Assembly: GCA_947643595.1 (NCBI GenBank)
Contig: CANRWP010000005.1
Coordinates: 16,226-80,225, forward strand
Direction: 5' to 3'
Length of the DNA: 64,000 nucleotides
Source of the DNA: an uncultured bacterium
GTDB taxonomy: Bacteria > Bacillota > Clostridia > Lachnospirales > Lachnospiraceae
Under the pieces are notes generated by a model. That model saw only the letters and a program-made list of their open reading frames with translations, did not search any database and was not told the DNA's origin. A program made the translations under genes and the position numbers. Positions 33,842-42,365 of the stretch are shown in pieces. Each line of letters begins with the position of its first letter. Positions within the stretch are counted from its first letter, which is position 1.

Positions 33842-35173
33842 TTACTGTAATGGAATATCCTGTTCCCAGACCTGTCCGAAGCTCCGGTATATCTCTCCGA
33901 AACCCAGATCCTCCGTTTTTATGTGGAGCGTGAACGCGTCGCGCATGCTCATCGAAACGCGCACTCTCGCCGCTCCCGCAGGCCTCTCGGGAAATCCGGA
34001 CAGCTCCACTTTCTCATAGCGAACCGGATATTTCCCCGCCGCTTCCTTCTCAGGGGCCACATTGGTGAGGGGTGTGAGCGTCACCTGAAAGCTGTTGCCG
34101 GATTCCAGATAAAATTCGTTCTCACACTTCGCCCCGGACCATTCCATGCCGGCGTCCAAAAGCGGCAGATAGACTTCTTTTCCCTCCCTCACGATCTGCA
34201 GTCCGATGTTTGTCTTCAGTTTTTCGTTTCCCAAAAAGATATATTCTTTTCCCTCTTTCGTCAGGCAGAACTTTTCTGACGCGCCGTAGGAAGCGCCCTT
34301 GCTGTAGAGATTGTTCCCCTTGAACACTCTTCTGCCGCGGCAGATGTACTGCAGACTGCGCTTCGCCCAGTCCTCCTGAAAACCGCTCCCGACCAGAAAT
34401 ACCGAGCCGATCGTTCTGTTTTGAAAAATTCCTATTATTTTCTCCAGGACCTTCTCATCCAGCGTTTCCATCTGTCCGGCTTTCTCCGACTCCTCCGACT
34501 CCCAGACGGGTTCCGGACATTCCGGAAATTCATACTCGGTCACAAAACACACCACCGGCGTCGTCCTTCTGTTCCACTCTAACAGATAGGCTCTCAGAAC
34601 TTCCTGAAAGTCCAGTATGACCGATCCGGACAGACGAAATTCCGACGGCTGATGCAGCAGATAGTAATAGTAGCTCTCCTCATGGTTCTGGAAAAACACC
34701 TTCGTATTTTTCAGCCCCAGAGCGTCCACCACCTGGCTGATCACTTCGACCACACGTCCGTTCGATCTTCTCGCCGTAAACATCAGGATCTCTATCCTGT
34801 CCGTCGGCGCGATCACGGAAAACAGTCCGAAACACTTTTTCACAAACAGCGTGAGCAGCGTAAGCGCATCGTACTCCGTCCCTTCGATCACCGTTTTCTT
34901 ATCTTCCAGCGCACCGGAAAATAAATGTTCCACGAAAGTTCCCTCTTCCTCCTGTGCGACGCGCAGCGCCTCCCTGCCGTAAAGCCACTGACTCATGCCC
35001 CTGCGCTTATACAGGACGGTGGGGATATTGTACTGCTGTGTCCCCGCCACCGCCGGCACCGTCTCCGCCTCCGGCTGCTGCACACTGCAAAAACTGATCT
35101 GGGCATCCCGGTCTCCCAGATCAAATCCCACCATATATTTATTATTTTTCTCCATACTGTTTTTTATTTGCAT
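33842..35173 (-). CDS. Degenerate Hsp70/actin-fold protein, DUF5716-like
   Basis: A 443-aa protein whose order of motifs follows Hsp70. Phosphate-1 VGFDLGDRDAQISFC is at about 15-29. Then come QYNIPTVLYKRR, a helix pair ALGLKNTKVFFQNHEESYYYYLLHQ like the Hsp70 AGL...NEPTAA segment, the adenosine-type motif SVFLVGSGFQEDW at about 285, GASYGA, and a C-terminal beta-domain (about 320-443) beginning NIGLQIVREGKEVYLPLLDAG, like the Hsp70 substrate domain. The phosphate-2 motif is LDFQEV in place of DxGGG, so ATPase activity may be weak or lost. The start at 35173 overlaps the big gene by 10 bases. I believe this is the DUF5716 family. Confidence 0.7.
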   Translation of the reverse strand: MQIKNSMEKNNKYMVGFDLGDRDAQISFCSVQQPEAETVPAVAGTQQYNIPTVLYKRRGMSQWLYGREALRVAQEEEGTFVEHLFSGALEDKKTVIEGTEYDALTLLTLFVKKCFGLFSVIAPTDRIEILMFTARRSNGRVVEVISQVVDALGLKNTKVFFQNHEESYYYYLLHQPSEFRLSGSVILDFQEVLRAYLLEWNRRTTPVVCFVTEYEFPECPEPVWESEESEKAGQMETLDEKVLEKIIGIFQNRTIGSVFLVGSGFQEDWAKRSLQYICRGRRVFKGNNLYSKGASYGASEKFCLTKEGKEYIFLGNEKLKTNIGLQIVREGKEVYLPLLDAGMEWSGAKCENEFYLESGNSFQVTLTPLTNVAPEKEAAGKYPVRYEKVELSGFPERPAGAARVRVSMSMRDAFTLHIKTEDLGFGEIYRSFGQVWEQDIPLQ

Positions 35174-38100
35174 ATGTGAAACAATTCCTCTTGCATGGCA
35201 TCCGTTTTCTCATATTCGATCAGCATACTGTCAAGCGTATCATAATCCTGCAGCGCTTCCGCTATCACGATATCGTTCAGCAGATGGAACCTGCCCTCGG
35301 GCGTATCCGTCTCCGCCTCACTGCGGGATATACTGCCGCTGCTGGTAAGTTCCTCCTGCCTCCCGTTTTCATCCGTGTATTCCTCCGTGATATAGTAAAC
35401 CATCTTCTCCCCGAAAAACAGAACGAACATACTGCTGTATATACCCGCATACACTTCCCTCATCTCCGCTTTCCGGTAATCCTCGTCCTCCGCTTCCTCC
35501 TGGAACATATAGTGCAGGAAAACCTTTCTGCCCGGTTTCGTCACATGCTCCAGAACCGTTTTATCACAAAAGCGCCGCATAAAGGGAAACATACCCGTAT
35601 ATTCCAGTAAGCAGGACAAAACCACCCCCTCCTCCACCAGTCTGCAAAGGCAGTTTTCCAGGACCTTTCTGCCCTCTCTCCTCAGCCTGCTTCTGTTCTC
35701 CGCATAATATCTGACGTAGGCGAGAAGACATACTTTCTGCATCGGTTCTCCCATCCGAAGAAGCCGTTCCAGCTCCTCGAATACGACCGCCTCCGTCATC
35801 TTATCTTTCACAAAATAGTCGTAGCAGCACTGGGACAAAAACGCTTTTTCCACAGAAATATCCGCATCCCGCTCTATCGCCGCGCTGAAGATAGCCGCGA
35901 TCTCCCCGACAAAGTAGCCCGAATACAGCATCTGGACCAGAATCCTCTCGCTGAACCCGCGCAGATCCAGTCCTCTGTCTCTGGCGGCCTTCCAGATATC
36001 CCGCATCTGTTTTGTGCTCCCCCGGAAATATGCCAGCAGATACTCCAACGTCAGCAGATCCGTCTTTCCCTTCTGGAAAGTATAATAACAGATGAACAAC
36101 AGCTCCTTATCCTCGATCTGATTGGAATCCTGTATCATCTTTGAGGCCAGCCTGAGCAGCGTCTTTGGCGCGATGCCGTTCACTCCGTACTCCCGTATCC
36201 ACTCCACCGCTCTCTCCAGTTTTTCCCGCAGGACCAGATACCGGACGATCTCCCCTCTCTTCGAAGCGTCCAACAGAGACGGTGAGAGCCCGTCCAGAAA
36301 GATGTCCAGCTCCTCCATCATGTCATTGTCATAATAAAACTGTGCCATCCCCGGGACAATGGCCTGCCTGTAATCCGGATCCACTTCCTCCCCCGCCAAA
36401 AGGCGCTCATAGCGCTTTATGTTTTCCTTCGTAATGCCCGACATATCGGCGCCGCAGAGATATGCCTGCAGGGAGATGGTCTGAAAATCCCGCCCCTGTA
36501 TTTCGGAGAGCAGTCTGTCCTCCGTGAAGAACCGCTCCATCTCAAACCCGTCCCCCGGCACATATCGGTTTCCCGTCCCATCCTCCAGAAGCAGCGTATA
36601 TTCCTCCCCGTAAAGAGGTACTACCGCCTGTCCGTCCGTCAGAGCAAAGCTCTTCTCCCCCACTTCCCTCGTATACTGCAGGATCAGTTTTCTCATCCGG
36701 GTGTCCGCCGTTTTTAAACGCACGGAAAACAGCAGCGGCGCCAGATTCTCCCCCGTCTCCTCCAGCATGACATCACTGACGATCACTTTTTTGTACAGGA
36801 AAGCAAGATGTCTGTTCACCAGTCCCTTTCCTATCATACGCACCACAAACTCCTGGATATGGAAGCGTTCTTTTTCATACAGATCCGGCAGTTCGCTCCG
36901 ATATTCCAGCAGAGAGGCGTACAGATAGGCGCTTCTCTCCCAGTCCAGATTGTTGTGGTAGGCAAAATACATATAGACTACCTTCGGCAGTTTGATCAGT
37001 TCCTCCATATCCAGACTGTACATATAGTACTCATACAGTTTTGTGATCCGCAGATTCTCCTCCACGCCGGCGGCATACCACGGAAACTCTTCCGTTCCCC
37101 GTCTGTTTTCTCTGATCAGCAGAGTGCATATATTCTGCAGCGTCTCCCCATCCGCCCGCTTCTCGTAGCTCTTTTTGAGCACGGGCAGAATCCCTCTCAG
37201 ATTTCCCTGCTTTCTCGGCACAAGATAGTGGAGCTGCATAATGATCTCATCCGTCAGCAGATCATGTTTTGCCGCATATCGCAGCATCTGCATCTCAAAA
37301 TCTCCCAATTCCATAAAAAGCGACGGTTCCGACTTGATCAGCAAAAGAGCTTCTATGTAAAAGACCGGACTGTTGCAGCCTCTCTCAAACTGCTGTTTGA
37401 TAAACATCCACTTTTTTGCGTAGGACATTCCGTATTCCGGCGACAGATAGAGAAGGAGCCATCCGATCCGCCAGTTGTTCGGCTCCCGCTCATAGCAGGA
37501 TGCTGTCTCCTCCGCAATTTTATTTACATAATGTTCGTCTTTGCCCCGCAGCGTGCTCAGATACAAATAATAGCACCAGACGGCATTATCCATATCTCTG
37601 CTCTGCAGGATCGAGTTGCGGGCCTGGTCCAGCATCCATCCCGCCTCATTCACCCTTCCCTCCGTGATCAGCAGGTGCGCCCGGTAGAGTTTCGGCTCCG
37701 GGTCCGCGTCGTTCAGCTCAGCCCAGGCATCCATGATCTCATAATTCCGGGTAAGCCAGGTCCTCGTGCTGATCTTTTTCATCCGGAAAGCGCCGTAATA
37801 TTCCATGATCTGTACAAGCAATTCCTGTTTTTTCCGATGGAACGATCCCTGTCTGTACTCCTCGTCCTCCACCCTTACCTCCACGGGCACAGAGGTTTCC
37901 ATAAAACTGTTATAAAAGTGCAGACTGCCGCAGTTAATTCCCTTGTGGAGTTTATCTTTGTTTACATAATAATAGAACATGCAGCGATTTCCCAGAAAAT
38001 CATCATCGCTCAGCTCTACCTTATCCACGGAGAGAAAATCTCCCATCACCTCCACCTGCAGCCGCGTATAGCCCCATCCGTTTTTTGTCAGAAGCACTTC

Positions 38101-38736
38101 ATGGCGTCCTATGCCTTCCGCCACATCCTCGAGCCGCAGTTTATCCTCGTCGATGATATAGTTGGTCGTCTGTTTTTTATGGATGGCGATCAGAAACTCT
38201 TCCACGTTCCTCTCGTTTCCGAAATATCGGGAAAGTCCCCGGTACAAACCTCTGTACTTTCTGTCGCTCCCCTCAAAAAGTATCTCAAATCCGGGCTGAT
38301 AGAAAAGACGGACCGCCTCCGCCCAGTCACTTTTTGCCAGATTGGCAAAATGGAACAGATTTTTCATCGCCCCCAGACTGGTTGCCATAGTGCGCTTTGA
38401 CACCATCACCACAAAGGGAAGCGCATACTCCCCCTGGTTGCTGACCACATAGAAATTCCCCTGCAGCACGTCGCCGCTCTCCATACCTTTTCCATGGAAC
38501 AGGTAACCGATCTCCTCCCCTGTCCCGAAAAACTCTTCCGCCAGACACTCCATTCTGTCATCGGAAGTATAGATAAACCCCCTGGTCACACACCCCGGTT
38601 TTCCAATCACGCGAAAACTCCCCTCACAGTCCTCCCCCGCCTGAAGATGGAGCTCGATCCTGCTCTCGGAAAATTCCAGTCCGCCTCTTTCATATTCAAA
38701 TTTTTCCTCTAAGATTCTGTCTACAACTTCCCTCAT
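35164..38736 (-). CDS. Large beta-sandwich/alpha-solenoid protein, DUF5717-like
   Basis: A 1190-aa protein without signal peptide or membrane helix. The first roughly 290 residues look like two beta-sandwich domains (strand-rich repeats ending VVSNQGEYALPFVV and SFMETSVPVEVRV) split by a helical linker. From about 300 to 1000 it is nearly all helical, with repeat-like pairs such as WAELNDADPEPKLYRAHLLITEGRVNEA, i.e. an alpha-solenoid. The C-terminus (about 1060-1190) includes VFLHYMFQEEAEDEDY and a strand segment. I take it as the DUF5717 family. It is first in a four-gene operon and divergent from an ABC exporter. Function unknown; it looks like a scaffold. Confidence 0.72.
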   Translation of the reverse strand: MREVVDRILEEKFEYERGGLEFSESRIELHLQAGEDCEGSFRVIGKPGCVTRGFIYTSDDRMECLAEEFFGTGEEIGYLFHGKGMESGDVLQGNFYVVSNQGEYALPFVVMVSKRTMATSLGAMKNLFHFANLAKSDWAEAVRLFYQPGFEILFEGSDRKYRGLYRGLSRYFGNERNVEEFLIAIHKKQTTNYIIDEDKLRLEDVAEGIGRHEVLLTKNGWGYTRLQVEVMGDFLSVDKVELSDDDFLGNRCMFYYYVNKDKLHKGINCGSLHFYNSFMETSVPVEVRVEDEEYRQGSFHRKKQELLVQIMEYYGAFRMKKISTRTWLTRNYEIMDAWAELNDADPEPKLYRAHLLITEGRVNEAGWMLDQARNSILQSRDMDNAVWCYYLYLSTLRGKDEHYVNKIAEETASCYEREPNNWRIGWLLLYLSPEYGMSYAKKWMFIKQQFERGCNSPVFYIEALLLIKSEPSLFMELGDFEMQMLRYAAKHDLLTDEIIMQLHYLVPRKQGNLRGILPVLKKSYEKRADGETLQNICTLLIRENRRGTEEFPWYAAGVEENLRITKLYEYYMYSLDMEELIKLPKVVYMYFAYHNNLDWERSAYLYASLLEYRSELPDLYEKERFHIQEFVVRMIGKGLVNRHLAFLYKKVIVSDVMLEETGENLAPLLFSVRLKTADTRMRKLILQYTREVGEKSFALTDGQAVVPLYGEEYTLLLEDGTGNRYVPGDGFEMERFFTEDRLLSEIQGRDFQTISLQAYLCGADMSGITKENIKRYERLLAGEEVDPDYRQAIVPGMAQFYYDNDMMEELDIFLDGLSPSLLDASKRGEIVRYLVLREKLERAVEWIREYGVNGIAPKTLLRLASKMIQDSNQIEDKELLFICYYTFQKGKTDLLTLEYLLAYFRGSTKQMRDIWKAARDRGLDLRGFSERILVQMLYSGYFVGEIAAIFSAAIERDADISVEKAFLSQCCYDYFVKDKMTEAVVFEELERLLRMGEPMQKVCLLAYVRYYAENRSRLRREGRKVLENCLCRLVEEGVVLSCLLEYTGMFPFMRRFCDKTVLEHVTKPGRKVFLHYMFQEEAEDEDYRKAEMREVYAGIYSSMFVLFFGEKMVYYITEEYTDENGRQEELTSSGSISRSEAETDTPEGRFHLLNDIVIAEALQDYDTLDSMLIEYEKTDAMQEELFHICK

Positions 38737-38760
38737 GTCTCTTTCATCCCCTGTCCCTTA

Positions 38761-38841
38761 AGTATATATCAAGCCTCGTGCTTTCGCAATAAGCAAAGAC
38801 TGTTCGCCACAGTTGTCTAAATGCGAAAAATGCGGTATACT
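38761..38841. promoter_or_regulatory. Divergent promoters between the unknown four-gene locus and the ABC exporter
   Basis: Minus: TTGCGA (38789-38784), 17 bp, TATACT (38766-38761), about 25 bases before the 1190-aa gene. Plus: TTGTCT (38813-38818), 17 bp, TATACT (38836-38841), about 45 bases before the ABC ATPase. The -35 boxes are 23 bases apart, back to back, so one regulator could affect both. Confidence 0.65.
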
Positions 38842-38887
38842 AAGGTGAGCAATTCAAAAATAATATATGTGAAACGGAGAAAACACC

Positions 38888-39598
38888 ATGGATATATCCA
38901 GACCGCTGATTGAACTTCAGGGGCTAACCAAGGTATATAACGGCTCCACTCTGGCAGTGAATCAGATGAACCTGATCATTCCGAGAGGGCGCATTATCGG
39001 ACTGCTCGGCCCCAACGGAAGCGGAAAGACTACAATGATCAAAATGATAAACGGGCTGCTCACTCCCACCAGCGGAAAGATCCTGATAAACGGAGAAGCT
39101 CCCGGTCCGGCTTCCAAGGCTGTCATTTCCTACCTTCCGGAACGCACCTATCTGCCCGCCGGTATGAAAGTAAAGGACATCCTCTCCTTTTTTGCACAGT
39201 TCTACGCGGACTTCTCCATAGAACGCGCCTACAATATGCTGCAGATGCTGGCGATTCCGCCCACGGCGCAGTTAAAAACGCTGTCGAAGGGCACGAAAGA
39301 AAAAATCCAGCTCATCCTTGTGATGAGCAGGCAGGCGCAGCTCTATATTCTCGATGAACCCATCGCCGGCGTAGACCCGGCGGCAAGGGATTATATTTTA
39401 CATACCATCATGACAAATTACGATCACCAGTCTTCCATCCTGCTCTCCACTCATCTCATCTCCGACATCGAGAGCATCCTGGATGAAGTGATCTTTATAC
39501 GCTACGGGCAGGCCATTATGCACGCCCCCGCCGAGGCAGTGCGCAGAGCGCACGGTAAAACGGTGGATGCATACTTCAGGGAGGTGTTCGCATGTTAA
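38888..39598 (+). CDS. ABC exporter ATPase, YtrB-like
   Basis: A 236-aa ATPase with Walker A GPNGSGKTT, a signature of the form LSKGTKEKIQ (in place of LSGGQ, usual in the YtrB group) and Walker B LYILDEPIAGVDP. ACGGAG precedes the ATG. It overlaps the membrane gene by seven bases. In B. subtilis YtrB-type exporters are tied to a GntR regulator and cell-wall stress. No GntR gene is next to this pair. Confidence 0.88.
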   Translation: MDISRPLIELQGLTKVYNGSTLAVNQMNLIIPRGRIIGLLGPNGSGKTTMIKMINGLLTPTSGKILINGEAPGPASKAVISYLPERTYLPAGMKVKDILSFFAQFYADFSIERAYNMLQMLAIPPTAQLKTLSKGTKEKIQLILVMSRQAQLYILDEPIAGVDPAARDYILHTIMTNYDHQSSILLSTHLISDIESILDEVIFIRYGQAIMHAPAEAVRRAHGKTVDAYFREVFAC

Positions 39599-40419
39599 AA
39601 AAATTATTCAAGGAAGAGTGGAAAAGATTTTTTCCCGCCCCCACAGTCACCCTGATCATCCTCACGGTTCTCACGCTGGCTGTCATGGGTACCTTTATGA
39701 CTTCTTTCTGGGATGACGGGGACAATATTTTTGTGGAAATTCTGGCCTTTTTTTCCATCCTGGCCTATATTTTTTCCCTCGCCGCGTTTTCTTTTTGTAT
39801 TACGCTCTGTACCGCTATCCGCTTTTACAAAAATTTCTTCACCGACGAAGGGTATCTGATGTTTACTCTTCCGGTAAAAACTTCCGAACTTCTGCTTTCC
39901 AAACTGCTCGTCGCCGTCCTCTGGCGGCTTATTTCCATTCTGTTTATATGGCTCAGCATTGTGGGCATTGCCTCCGTCGCGGTATCCCGCCTGTCCGATA
40001 CGGGTATCGTACAGTTTTTCCGGGAATTTACAGATCTCTTCCGGGAATTGTTCTCACTGGGCTATCTGACGATACCTCTGCCTGTTCTGTTCCTCTGGAT
40101 CGCGCTCTTCGCAATCTGCGAGCAAATCTTCAGTATTCTATTCATCTATACCTGCATCTGTCTCGGCCAGCTCTGGGGCAGACACAAAATCGGCGGCGCC
40201 ATCATCTCCTATTTCGTTCTCCGGTTTATTTTCAGGCTGTTTCGCCAGCTTTTCACGCTGCCGCTCTCCGAAATATTTTCGATCCCACAGATGGAATACA
40301 TCTCTTTCGGCTCATGGCTTGTCTTTATCCCGGTCTCTCTGCTGGTCATGGGCGCTCTGTGCCTTGGTCTGTACTGTACCTGTAATTATATCATGACGAA
40401 AAAATTAAATCTGGACTAA
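39592..40419 (+). CDS. ABC exporter membrane subunit
   Basis: A 275-aa membrane protein with six hydrophobic segments (about 19-39, 52-74, 98-122, 140-160, 178-205 and 238-262) and a short cytosolic N-terminus (MLKKLFKEEWKRFF) that would dock on the ATPase. It is translationally coupled to the ATPase gene by a seven-base overlap and is followed at once by a terminator. The exported substrate is unknown; paired YtrB-type exporters often relate to wall or antibiotic stress. Confidence 0.8.
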   Translation: MLKKLFKEEWKRFFPAPTVTLIILTVLTLAVMGTFMTSFWDDGDNIFVEILAFFSILAYIFSLAAFSFCITLCTAIRFYKNFFTDEGYLMFTLPVKTSELLLSKLLVAVLWRLISILFIWLSIVGIASVAVSRLSDTGIVQFFREFTDLFRELFSLGYLTIPLPVLFLWIALFAICEQIFSILFIYTCICLGQLWGRHKIGGAIISYFVLRFIFRLFRQLFTLPLSEIFSIPQMEYISFGSWLVFIPVSLLVMGALCLGLYCTCNYIMTKKLNLD

Positions 40420-40454
40420 AAAATATCTTCGTACAATCGTGCGAAGATATTTTT
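40419..40454. terminator. Bidirectional terminator between ABC exporter and GGDEF gene
   Basis: AAAAATATCTTCG / CGAAGATATTTTT, a perfect stem with a 10-base loop and T-runs on both strands. It serves the two convergent genes. Confidence 0.85.
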
Positions 40455-40465
40455 ATTTCAGGATG

Positions 40466-41470
40466 TTATCTTCTCTTTCGCCTGTCGTTGCTCCCGTTCT
40501 GATAGTGCGCCTGCTTCGCCTTGTACATATAAGCATCCGCCTTCTTTACCTGCTGTTCGACGTCAATATCCCCCTTCTGCCAGACAACGCCCATCGAGAT
40601 ACTGTACTCCTCCACATGGCCAAACTCCGCTCTCAGCTGCGCCACCTTCCCGTTGAACACGTCCTCCTTCACATCCTCCCACAGCACGATAAATTCGTCC
40701 CCGCCGATCCGGTAGGCGTATTCTTTGAAGTGTTTCCTGATGCACTCTGCGGTTTCCCGGATAACCGCATCGCCATGTTCATGTCCGTACGTATCGTTTA
40801 ACTGCTTTAATCCGTTGATGTCGATAAACACCACCCCAAACGTCTGGAGATGCGCCCTCTTCAGTTCATTGAACCGTCTGGTGTACTCGTTCCTGTTTTT
40901 CAGTCCGGTCAGCATATCGATGCTGCCGGCATGGCGCAGTTCTTCGATCAGGCGGCGTTTCTCCAGATCCGCCGTTACAAAATCCACCGCTGAACGCAAA
41001 AGCGTCATATCTCCTATATGATCCGACGGGTTATCCACCCCCAGAAATCCTACCACTTCCTCCTCCCACAGAAGAGGCGCAGCCATGAGGCTGTTGATCC
41101 CCTGGGCTCTCAAAATTTCAAAATCCGCCCTGCTGCTGGCGACATCCTGCTCCAGCGCGGCAATATAAAATTCACCGGTCTCGTAAAACTTCTGCATCCA
41201 GTTTTCCAGGACATCCATCGGCACTTTCTGCAGCTTATCTTTCTGAGACTTTATCTCCTCGGCGCACCACTCAAACGTGTTATCTGTTGTCCCCTTTTCC
41301 GGATCAAACTCAAAAATGTAAGCCCGGTCCGATCCGTAATATCTGCCGATCGTCTCCAGAAAACAGTTCAGCGCCACATTGATATCCTTCTCATACACCA
41401 GTGTATGAATGCTTTCTATCAAAATAGCTTCCAATGTTCCTCTCTGCCGGTTACTTTGTTTCTCTGCCAT
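40466..41470 (-). CDS. GAF-GGDEF diguanylate cyclase
   Basis: A 334-aa cytosolic protein with an N-terminal GAF-like sensor (about 15-165: LETIGRYYGSDRAYIFEFD, LMAAPLLWEEEVVGFLGVDNP) and a C-terminal GGDEF domain with the intact motif RIGGDEFIVLW, predicted to make cyclic di-GMP. The inhibitory RxxD site just before GGDEF is absent (RKHFKEYAYR), so product inhibition through that site is unlikely. ATG at 41470 (MAEKQSNRQ) is chosen for its GAGGG site. The promoter is at 41513-41541. Confidence 0.9.
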   Translation of the reverse strand: MAEKQSNRQRGTLEAILIESIHTLVYEKDINVALNCFLETIGRYYGSDRAYIFEFDPEKGTTDNTFEWCAEEIKSQKDKLQKVPMDVLENWMQKFYETGEFYIAALEQDVASSRADFEILRAQGINSLMAAPLLWEEEVVGFLGVDNPSDHIGDMTLLRSAVDFVTADLEKRRLIEELRHAGSIDMLTGLKNRNEYTRRFNELKRAHLQTFGVVFIDINGLKQLNDTYGHEHGDAVIRETAECIRKHFKEYAYRIGGDEFIVLWEDVKEDVFNGKVAQLRAEFGHVEEYSISMGVVWQKGDIDVEQQVKKADAYMYKAKQAHYQNGSNDRRKRR

Positions 41471-41512
41471 ATCATATCCCTCAGACGTAAGTTTTTTTAT
41501 TATCATAAAACT

Positions 41513-41541
41513 ATTGTATATGATAAAACAGTATTTGTACA
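41513..41541 (-). promoter_or_regulatory. Promoter of the GAF-GGDEF gene
   Basis: Minus strand TGTACA (41541-41536), 17-bp spacer, TACAAT (41518-41513), about 40 bases before the start. The -35 box is weak. Confidence 0.45.
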
Positions 41542-41550
41542 TCTTTTTCC

Positions 41551-42342
41551 CTATTTTTTAGCAAACTCCGGCATGACATCCCTGAAATAAAGCGGCAGAA
41601 ACTGCCTCTGCAGCGCCCTGTTCTCCCTGCTTTCGATAGCGATCGTGCGGCAGAACATCCGGAACAGATCCTGGTAATACTCCTCCTCCGTGCTGATGCG
41701 CCCCGCCATCTCTTCATCCAGCTCCAGCGCATCCATCATATACCAGTCCTTCTCCCTTTCGTGAAAAAGCGCCTTTCGGCGGTTCGTATCGTAGATCAGG
41801 AAATTTTCTGACGGCAGCCTGTCCGAAAAGTGAGGCCCCAGATACATCAGCACATCGTTCTTCGGATGGATCTTCGCCAGAAGGACGCCGTTCTCCAGCT
41901 CTTTGAACCGCAGAAATTCCAGCTCTCTGTGGATCTCGCCCCCTACATTCCGCTTTAACTCAAAACACCTCGCCACATGCGGATCCGTCACTTTATCCAG
42001 TACCCTGTATCTCTGCTCCATGGACAGTCCTGCCACAATGGTCCTGTAGACCGCCTCCGCCCTGTCCGGCTCTCTGGAGGCCATGGCGTAGCAAAGGCAC
42101 TCATAGACTTCCTCCCCCAGCCGTTTTCGCAGTGTCCTGATCACTTTCCCCGCTTTCACCGTATCTGCCGGCGTATCCCGGTAGCTGCAAAACAGCTCCA
42201 GATTATAATCATTCCCGTTATTCACCGCAAGCCTGCAATGGGCATGCCCCAGGCCGGAGGAAAGGGCTTCCACCCAGGCGTCATACACCCCGGTTAAGAT
42301 TCCCTCTATACTTTCCTCGCAGACAAACACTACGATCTCCAT
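41551..42342 (-). CDS. DUF4130 / TIGR03915-type putative DNA repair protein
   Basis: A 263-aa soluble protein: residues 1-80 include VFVCEESIEGILTGVYDAW, and the C-terminal half has KNDVLMYLGPHFSDRLPSENFLIYDTNRRKALFHE, a pattern known from DUF4130. In other bacteria this domain occurs with uracil-DNA-glycosylase-like proteins and next to a DNA-repair radical SAM gene. Here it begins 23 bases after such a gene. ATG at 42342 (MEIVVFVCEE) is chosen over upstream codons because GGGGAG precedes it. The biochemical role is unproven. The pair appears to be under LexA control. Confidence 0.82.
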   Translation of the reverse strand: MEIVVFVCEESIEGILTGVYDAWVEALSSGLGHAHCRLAVNNGNDYNLELFCSYRDTPADTVKAGKVIRTLRKRLGEEVYECLCYAMASREPDRAEAVYRTIVAGLSMEQRYRVLDKVTDPHVARCFELKRNVGGEIHRELEFLRFKELENGVLLAKIHPKNDVLMYLGPHFSDRLPSENFLIYDTNRRKALFHEREKDWYMMDALELDEEMAGRISTEEEYYQDLFRMFCRTIAIESRENRALQRQFLPLYFRDVMPEFAKK

Positions 42343-42365
42343 CTTCCCATATCTCCCCGTTCTCC

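Noticed and set aside
36808..38400. 530-codon plus-strand open frame
   Set aside because: Antisense to the 1190-aa gene; composition is His/Gln/Leu-rich and no motif is seen.
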